This document shows positions 49,042 through 58,800 of a DNA stretch of 64,000 bases, piece by piece. The position numbers were made by a program, and so were the translations under genes. The stretch is from Oegoconia quadripuncta (lineage: Eukaryota > Arthropoda > Insecta > Lepidoptera > Autostichidae). The DNA lies in contig OX438758.1 in the NCBI GenBank assembly GCA_949316235.1, positions 6,977,731 to 7,041,730 on the forward strand, in the 5' to 3' direction. The stretch's first letter is position 1; every line of letters starts with the position of its first letter. The notes beneath the pieces were generated by a model. It worked only from the letters and a program-made list of their open reading frames with translations. It was not told the origin of the DNA and searched no databases.

Positions 49042-49375
49042 CATTTCCACACCAAAGGGCACAAATATGTAACCTGTACCCAGAGTTACGTATTTGCGCC
49101 GCTTGGAGTTGTCAGCAGTGGTCGCATCCACGCCCGCACAGCTTGAAGATGCTGGCAGGTGCAACGTAGCGACGGTGGTGGCGTCCCACACGGAGGTTCT
49201 GTGATTTGCCCACGGAACGAGAGTTATGCCGTCAGATCTCTTACCATCATCAGGCACGATTCCTATCGGCTCAAGGATATGGTGCGTTGACGATGGTAAG
49301 AGCCCGAGGGATAACATCGTTCGGGCTTGGCTGCATGGGCTGGATATCCTTTGCCTGTCGGAAAGGATATGGTTT
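49042..49375 (-). pseudogene. Retroelement C-terminal nuclease-like fragment, frameshifted
   Basis: On the - strand, one frame gives NDVIPRALTIVNAPYP (about 49330-49283). The next frame continues LEPIGIVPDDGKRSDGITLVPW, SVWDATTVATLHLP and KRRKYVTLGTGYIFVPFGVE, to 49042. I recognise the LEP.G..RDDGKRPDG.TLVPW...VWDATC pattern from the C-terminus of certain reverse-transcriptase retroelements. DG-R-DG and WDAT look like a PD-(D/E)XK-type nuclease core. The frame change near 49280 marks it as broken. Confidence 0.6.
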
Positions 49376-49439
49376 ACAAAAAATAGTATGGTAGGAATTT
49401 TGTGCAGCGTCGTGAGTGAGTGCGCGCGTTTTTTCAATT

Positions 49440-49718
49440 TAGTTGCTTAGCAACGTGAAAACAATTCAGAAAGCACAGTAGTATTTCGGGGTTTTTGATA
49501 GGTGCCCGGATTCACAATCACTCCACAATGTGTAAAGCATATCGGATTCAGTGCACGTGAATAAATTCAGACAATTTGTCTGTACACAATATTTCTGAAA
49601 TGAAAACAAACAATGTGTACATTTCTTTACAAAATATATTATTCTAAAATGTGTTTGCGGACTATCGTTAACTATTTGTTATAGGAAAAAGACTGAAACT
49701 TATTTCTACACGTGCGCT
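49440..49718 (+). promoter_or_regulatory. Presumed promoter and 5' UTR of the KIAA1549-like gene
   Basis: This lies directly upstream of the signal-peptide exon. I see no certain TATA box or initiator. TTGTTATAG at 49675-49683 could be an acceptor of a 5' UTR intron. Confidence 0.3.
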
Positions 49719-49800
49719 ATGCCCCGATTGAGTCTGTTTAGTATATTGTGTTGCTTTATGTTTCTAGTTTTTGGTGAGGAATATGCAAACGAAGATAAAC
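49719..49800 (+). CDS. KIAA1549-like gene, exon 1 (signal peptide)
   Basis: Encodes MPRLSLFSILCCFMFLVFG followed by EEYANEDK. It is a classic signal peptide: a basic N-region, a hydrophobic core and a small residue before the likely cut after Gly19. It ends AAAC|GTAAGT in phase 1, which fits exon 2. Confidence 0.65.
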
Positions 49801-52800
49801 GTAAGTTATTGGCACTGTTAGGTAATTAATTGCGTGTAAACGTTTGTATTTCGATTCCTTGATGTTGAAATCGATATTTTTTTCCATTGTTTAAGGGACT
49901 GGCAACAATAATGTGCCTACCTATTTATTTTATATTTAAACAAACAAATTGGTTTAGTAGGTACTCTGTGGGATTGATTAGCCTTTAATTTCAGATCGCT
50001 ATAAATATCGTACAAGGTGTAAGTTATGTACGTACTTAAGTAGAGTCGATCAATAAAATAATTAATTAGTAGGTACTTTATTTTATTGGGTATTATTTAA
50101 TATCATTAATTTTGACAAAAAGATTTGAGTATGAATAATAGAAAATAGGTACCTACTGTTATGTATTTTTTTTTATGCACAACGGTTTGACTTGACCTCA
50201 ATCACACCTGATGTTAAGTGAAGTTGAGGTCGAAGGTGGAAGCGTGCTGACCCGGAAACCCCAACACATTTGGAGGACTGGCTATCTTATGCTCTGACAA
50301 CCGGAACACAACAATGCTATTAAATTGCTGCTTGGCGGCAGATTTAGATAAGATGGTGGTAGCTAGCCAGGGGGACATTTAAAATGACCTAGCACCAACT
50401 AACCCGAGTACTTAAACATGTACCCCGCTGGGGATCGAACCCGCGACCTACGAATCGTAAACCCAATGTTGTTTACATTGAGCTTGTATTCTTTGATCCT
50501 AACTTTTACTCAGTGTCTATGCACGTACACATGGGTATGTTGGTACGGTCAGCATATGTTTTATTATGTAAGAAACATCACAGTGTAATATGTATAATCC
50601 ATTTTTTTTGTTAAACATCGGTCTGCAGTACAAAGATAAAGTGAACATTTTATAGCAATATAATTTAACTACTTACTTCAATAGATTTTGCGCCGAATCG
50701 GGACTTCCATTAGATTTCAATAAAGTTCCAGTTGATATACAAAATCTTCCTTTCAATAAATTCAAAGATACTATAAAACAGAAACTTATTAAGAAAGCAT
50801 ATTATAAAATATCAGATTATTTAGATGATAAACAATCATGGACATAACCAGCCCGTTCGCATAACCAGGCTATTTCACAATTAATAATGAAATATTATAA
50901 TATAAAATAATAATTTTGTAATATAAAAACCTTTTTTTAAAAGAGCGTCCTCTCGAGTTTCCTGCTTGTTCTTCTCAGGGGAAAATTGCCTTTTGAACAA
51001 GCAATAAATGTAAAATCTGACTATTTTAAGTGTACCCTGTGTACCTACAAAATAAAGCATTTTTTGTTTTTTGATTTTGATTATATCGTATGTCACGCAC
51101 GAGATGCGGCGCGGCGGCGGGCGTCGGCAAACTTAGGTGTTCCTACGTGTACTTACCTAAGCGGACATGTTCTAAAACATCCCATCAACAATTATCATAA
51201 TCAATCAAAGGGTCATCACTACGGTCGGCTGCGTCCACATCCGCCGTACACAAAGCATTACATAGGATGCGCGCACGCAGGCGCAGAGCGCCCGCGTGAA
51301 ACCGCGCTATTATATGCCTTTTTGTACATCGCTAAACCTGGTTAAAGGCAGGATGTACCTACTGGACTACATTAACAATACCTACAACCCAGAAACCTAC
51401 ATTAAATTCACGATCATCATCATATCAGCCACAGGACGTCCACTGCTGAACAAAGGTGTATAAACGATATTAAGGTAGAATAATTTTGAATATTTTATAA
51501 AGTAGATTAAATACCAATTTCTCAAAGAATGGATGAGTTACCCAGAAAATAAAAACTATTCTTACATTTGAAGACAGGTACTCGCCGCGCTTTCTAAATT
51601 CGAATCACAAAAATCGGTAGGTATATAAGTACCCATAACGTTCGCTGTTCTACAATCGAACCCCCTCGGGTATCCCGATCCATAGCATCGTATGCAAATC
51701 CTGGCGTGACGCAGCCAATAACCACGCGGTGCCATGCGGTGCGAGCACCATGTCATATTTTACCAAACTTTTTGATTTTCCGGGTTTTCTTTTATAGATT
51801 TATCTATATGACGTCTTTTATTTTTCTAGAATTGTTATACTTACGAGTATACCTACACTCAAAAAATTACTATAAAATTAAAATTTAGAAAACCGCCGAA
51901 CGACTATGGTATCATCTAAATATCTACACCAAACAACTGTGTTAAAAGCTAAATATTGCCATAGTCCGCCACGCTGCAGCTGGCCCAATGCGGGTTGGGG
52001 AATTCACATGCCTTAGAATTTTTTATTTCTCAGGCATGCAGGTTTCCTCACGATGTTTTCCTCCGTTAGAGCAATCTGATATATGCAGATAAGTAATGAA
52101 CATTCACTCATTGGTACATGGCCTACCTGGGGATCGAACCTGGACCTCCCAAATTGGGAGACTGTGTCTCCTCCAATGAGTGGTTCATTGGAGGAGACAC
52201 AGGACGCTCGTTTAGTGTTTAATGTTAAAAAACCCCCACTCAAATTGGAGCACGCGTCACTGAGATACTTCTGGACAAAGAGTGGACACACAACGCCGTC
52301 AAACACATTACACTCGTATTTTTTCGTAGGGGGTTAATAATAACGCTCTTGTACCTGGCTACAGCTGCAGTTTTCAATTAATAGAAATGTCGGTTAAGAC
52401 CTAAGCAGCAAGCAAGTGGTGGAATTGATAAATTATAATTTGTAAGATCTTAGATTGATTTCAAACTTAAACTCAAAGTATTTATTGCATATCACAGTGG
52501 ATCATAGTTGTTAGGTACATTAAGTAGTATCATGTGACACCCTCTTAGGGCACAAGCAATTGAGAGCACTATAAAGTGCATGACAATCTTAGGCTTATTA
52601 TGTATTTACATATTTTTATGTTACAATTACTTAGGTTTTATTGTGAGTATTTATGTTTATATACCTAGTTTATTATTTATTTTGGTATTTGTAAATGAAG
52701 AGCCCGTTTCATTTTAACGCGGCTATCTTACTGATAAATAGCCAGCGCTGTCTAAAGCCCCAAATAAACAAGCAAGTTCGACAACAACAGTAAACCTATA

Positions 52801-55800
52801 GAAACCTTAAAATTTATAGACGCCAGTATCGAGGAAATGCGTTTTCTATACAAAGCCCGGCGCTTGGTACCGGGTGGCGTAAGTATCTGGATTCGGTGCG
52901 GTGGAATTGTTAAGTGAACAGCGGTTAATGCAGCGATAATGGTAGACCTTGACATGGTTGTGAATGCCATCGATTTGGGTGCTGTTCTTTTGTGGAGCCT
53001 GAATATTCCTTTGATTGAGTTTCGTCTTTACTAGGCGTACGTATAGCGCAACCATAGAATACTAGTGTACACAAATGAAGATAAATTAGGTATACAATAT
53101 TCGTACAGTTCACTTTTTTTTTTAATAAAAGGGGTGTGATGATATTGTCCACCATTGTTGTCACTGGTCATTGTCAATTTAGCTATTAAAAATTATAATT
53201 GTTCTTTCTACTTCAATACATCTCCATTCAAGTGTCCCTTGACTGCATCATCTCATCAGTTCTAGTCACATCACACAAAGTTACCTACTGATGCTGAGAT
53301 GCAACTACACTCAATGTTAGATCAAATCAGTGCTTGTCAACTATTAAAAAGTGACGGTCTCTCGAAGATCGTAATACTTGCAGTGCTTTATAAGCAGGTC
53401 TAGCAGCATTTGCATTTCTGATAGAGTCAGCCAGCACTGGTATAGCTTGTACACTCCATCATCACATTCTGATGAAATTTAAATTGGACTAGGTACGTCG
53501 ATTGTTTTTCTAGAAAGAACAAATGTCGGAGTAATCGGTCTACAGCCGGCCAATGTATTTTCTGTAAAGAATTTAAATAGAATTAAGAACCTCCTTCGTA
53601 TTCTAAGCCTACTAAACTTTAGGGTGTAATTGGTCAGGGTAAGTAACAGCTTCAGTATATTTAAAAAGTTGTTAATTCATAAGAAGAGGTAACAGGGTCG
53701 AAAATGGTTTTATCGAAAACAGAAGCTCTTTTTTCTGTAAAACTTTGCAGTCCATAACTTACGCGACTTTGTACCAGACCGTAAAGGAAAAGTTCGTGAA
53801 GCTTCCAGGAAGGCCAATAAACTGCAAAGCTGGCTTATTTGGGAGATCACGCGATGTTTCCGAAGTCTGACATGTTTGTCGACCCGTCCTCCGGCGAATT
53901 ATCCCTATCGTTTTACTCATTAGGGGATTTATTCAAGCATTTGATCCATTTTGTATTAGTTCCTTACAAAAAATATAAAATTCAATGGCCTGTAACCGTA
54001 AGCTTTATCCATATGCAAAATGTAAATATTATATTAATTAAAAAAAAAAACGTTTGGTCGATAATCCTCGCTAAGTTTACTATCCATAGTAATTACGATA
54101 CATATACTTGTCGGAGATGGATGTGGGTATTGCTAGCGACCGGCGACCGGGACGGTGCCAGCCTCGTGGTATAAGGTAGCTCGGACAATGGCGGTATTAT
54201 TGCAAACTACTATAGGCGAATAGGATATCAGAATGCCACTACGAGAACGAGGTAATCGTCTGCCACTAATGGAACACGAGCCCGTTATCTTAAATCTTTA
54301 TGGTGGCAATCACAGGCCACTTACCCACAGACGACGTATTCTATTCACATTCATTATGATCATGAAACCTGAGATGCTAACCGGTGAAAGGTTAACATTT
54401 GCACGGCTCTAATGCCATACAACTTGGCCCTCGCATGCAGCCCGTGGACTCACCGGATTCTTCCAAGCGTCGGTGATAGTAGGTAATCAGTCACTCACGG
54501 TCGTTGATGTACCTATACTAAGTGGTGGTCCAACTCCTTTGAATGCTGGTAGCAAAGTGAATATAATTTTTGATGTGCAGACCTAACATTACTGTTAACG
54601 TCGTCACCGCGCCACCAGGTTTACTTCCAATAGCAAACCGCGTAATATGATAGTCATTTGACCATTCGAATAATGAATTCCGTCGCTAATTTATCGCTAT
54701 CTACGACATACTTAATATTATAAATGTGTACCTAAGTCAGTCTGTCTGTCTGTCCGGTTTTCACGTCGTAAGCTGTTGAACCGATCGTATTGAAATTTAG
54801 CAGAGACGCATAGCCTAGAACCTGGAGAATGACATAGGCTACTTTTAAACCTACTTTGATATACGAGAAAAAGAAAGCAAGGAGTGGCAGGCCACGCCGC
54901 AGGGCCGCGGGCGGAAATCAGTTCAACAATTTTCAAGATATTCAACATTGAGTACGCGTTATTAAATTAATATAAACTTTTGTATGTCGTGATTATTTTT
55001 AACAAGAGTGTCGACTTTGACTACTTATCTCTTTATTATTCTTTCTAGTGTATCTCCTTGTATCACCGGACCAGCATGAACGCACTCCTCGACTAGAAGA
55101 CTTCTTCTGGACGGGGTCGGGAGACGGACCTCCTCCCCCGCCCGATCCTCCGTTGCCATCCCCATTGGAACCGTCGACACCGATCGTACGGACTACTACA
55201 GTACTTGCTACAGTATATCTGGACTCCTATCCGCCACAGGTATTATGTTACATTATATAGGGGAATTTAATTTGAGGGAATAGAATAAACATTTATTAAT
55301 TGACTGTAAAATACAAAAAGGGATTACGGCATTACATTTTGATGTATACGAGGCCGCACGACGACTCTCTCGTCGTCTCGTGGACTGAACCTACTATCTG
55401 CTTTAATCTAAAAAAGTTGCAATGTTCTTTAACTATTCTAAGAGTTAAAATGCTTCAACGCCTTAAAGCTTCAACAGATAAACTTACAAATCCACCACCG
55501 AATTCTTTAATGCTTACCTACTTTATATTATTTCCAAGGCGGTCACGGATAAGACTACAGGAGAATGTGTAATGAACTGCGGCGATATAAGCGTACCTGA
55601 TAGTCTGGAATCCGAGATCCCCGAAGATCGCCGGTATTGGCTGCTCACCGTCATCCAGGGCTCCACCCCTAATAGCTTGCAGCTGCGTCTGGCCAGACTG
55701 TACCAAAAGGCCTTTTTGAGGTAAACACAACCAACCTATATCATTTTATGCATACCTAAGTTATAAAACAATATTAAAAGATTTCTTTGTCCATTATTGA

Positions 55801-58800
55801 TTTTCAGACAGCAAGAGCGTCATCTTGGTATCATAAAATCTTTAGATGCGCCAACTACCCGCAAAAAACACGATGTTCACTCATTTATCATTAACAAGGA
55901 CAATAATTATAACCAAATAAGTTCAAATTCGCCTTTAAGATATCTTGATGTTCAGAGTTCGATGTTAACTCCTATGGAGTCTATAATGGCTACAAGAATA
56001 ACAACAAACACGTCACGCAGAATGCCAAAATTATTCTCAGATAAAATAGAAATGTTTCCTGTAGTGACTCATAATAGATCATCAATAGACACAGAAATTA
56101 AAGCAATTAAGACGAGTGAAGTGCAAACTTGGATATTGGTCACGCCAACTGTTATTGTACAAAAAAGGGAGATAAATGACTTAGAACAAGTAGAAGACAG
56201 TAGGGAAGAATTGATTGATATACCATTGGAAGAGGATTCCAGTAATGAAACTTTGTTATTTAAAAGAGAAATTATAACGCCCGAACAGCAGCCACCTGTA
56301 CACGTGCATATTCAGAACATAACTGAGGTAAATAAATATATCATTAATATTTTGAAGCTTTGCCACTTTCGTAAGTACCTAACTTATATTAGATTGGTTT
56401 ATTGGATGGATGGACTGGATGGTATTATAATGCAGATAAAGTAAAAGTATGTATGTTGGAATGAATTAAAGTTAAAATACAGATTATGTAAAGTACCTAC
56501 TCTATCACAGTAATGTAAATTATATGATAATAGGCAATAATCAACGAAGACTTTTAATTCGTCAGTCTCCACAACAAGATATGTGGATGTCTACGACAAT
56601 TAGGGACATTAGGGAGAAATGCATGCACTGATTATTATCTCAATTAAAGTATCTAACTCCTTCAACAGTCTGTAGAGACGGGCAGTGTGCAGATAGTGTA
56701 CGTGGTGATGGTAGGAGGTAGAGCTGTGCCGGCTGCCGTAGCTGCTAGAGACATGAGGCTGGTGAGAGACGCTGAGGTGGCTAGCGAATTGGGCGCCGTT
56801 GTCACTACCAAGGCTGAACGTAAGTGGCTTGAATTTCAACGCAATACCTTCAAGGATATTAACGTAATACCGTGGATGTTGTCCATAAATTTGCCCGTCC
56901 GACCAAACAGTTAAAATAGGTAACCTAAATCATAGATATTACTTTCACATGCTATAAACAAACATCAAGTATGTATTTGAATGCAAGTTTCACACTTTAT
57001 TATTACTAAAGTGTCTTAAAGTAAGTCGCAGATTAGAGGACAACGTTATGACTCAGCGAGGTACGAGTAGGTATGCAGCAAATATCTTGAAGTCTCCGTT
57101 CCACTTACTGGACTAAGTGATGAGATGACATGCTCATTGCGTTAGTTTTAAGTCTGTTAACTTTATAGTTACAACTCTTTAATTGTTCTTTTACAATTGC
57201 CCACAATTATTAATCACAAATAATGTAAATTTATATATGAAGAAAATCATTTAAATCTGTTGGAAGCAGCAGTTCTGTGTCAGTCACTCAGAATTTGTCC
57301 AAATTATTACCGCTTCGGAAAAGGAAAAAGAAGCGACGCAAGAAACCAAAGATTTCCTATTAAAGAAACTTCTTCCTTCCTATTAAAGAAAAAAAAAAGA
57401 TTCTTCGTTCTTCTGGTTTCTTTTTCTAACTAGAAAATAGTGACACAACTTTATTATTTTTGGGCGCTGGTGGAAGTATACCCATCTTATACATAACATT
57501 CATCGTCATCATCATCGCGGCCCTCGGGACATGACATGACAAGTCGTCAGGACGTCTGTCCACCCTGTGGGCATATACATAACACTACCCAATGTTACAT
57601 AGTCGGTTCAACATAAATTATTTGACAAATAATGGCTGCCTGTCATTAAATTTGAAATAAATTTAAAAAAATGTTCAAAAAAATATCGTCAGCAGCTTAC
57701 CTGAAAGCTGCGGAGGGTCTTGAAGGCGAAGCGGCTGGATCTGGTGGAATGCGGGGCACCGAACTGTGGGCTCTAGCTATTGGAGCTTCAATCGCGATAC
57801 TTCTGATATTAGCACTGCTGTTGTTGCTCTGTCTCGCTCACAGGTATGGACACAGAAACAAAACACATAAGTTTTTATAATCAATTGTGTCTTAAAACTG
57901 ATACAATAAATTGAACAGGAAAAAGTCAATGAAGTCAGCAGCGTCTCTACGCGCGTACAGAAATGAGATGCTGAGAGAGACTGAAAGGAATCAATTGAAG
58001 CAAGTCCATGAAGAAAAGGATGGCAGGGTTTGTGACATTCAAATAATATTAGGATGACCTAGCATCCTAATTCCTAATTCTTTTGGATTCAGCATTTTAA
58101 AATACTTCATCTTTACAGTTAATCAGCGTCGTGTCTCCCAGTAGAACAAGACCTAGCAGCACATTGTTACCAGTTTACAGAGCTGGTAGTGCTTCTGGGT
58201 AAGTATTACAAATAATCCCAAGCTTATGATTTCTTTAGGAAAAGCTGTTTTTCATTATTTATTGTTGAAATATTTTCTAGATCTTCCACATCATCATCTG
58301 GTGTATCAGAAGTAGCAGCAGCTTTGCGCCGTCGACAAAAAAAACCGCATGCTCTAAGAATGCCTCAAAAGAAAAGAGGTACTTATGTAATCTAGTAAAA
58401 GCAGCTGAAGATATACTATGGATTTCTGTAGACACTTATCTGTGTATATTTTCAGTGGGTACGACGGATAGTTTACTGGAAGCAGCTGGCTTGGACAGTT
58501 CGGATAGTGGACAGCCATCAGCGCCACAAACTCCCACTTCATATCTTTCCATGCCTTCAGTCAACTCATTCCCAAGGTAATAGAAACACTTTTAATAAGG
58601 GATGAATTATGTGCTTAATAATATATTACCATACAATTTAATCTGAACATTTTCAGAGGCAACTTGGTAGAACCATTATCACGCATACTGGAACCTGTAT
58701 CAGTCCGACATCTTGATATCGATTCTCCGGTAGCCAGTCCCAAAGTTACTCGGCCAAAAACAGGGGAAAATACAAAAGAAGTCATACCGAGAAGGCAGAT

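Larger units (their letters stand above)
49801..55048. other. Intron 1 of the KIAA1549-like gene, 5.2 kb, repeat-rich
   Basis: Contains SINE A (50165-50485), repeat pieces (51416-51466, 51958-52205, 52250-52341) and a family C repeat (54722-54930). Short frames such as 50986-51345 and 53839-54174 show no family. A missed small exon with phase 1 at both ends cannot be excluded. Confidence 0.55.
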
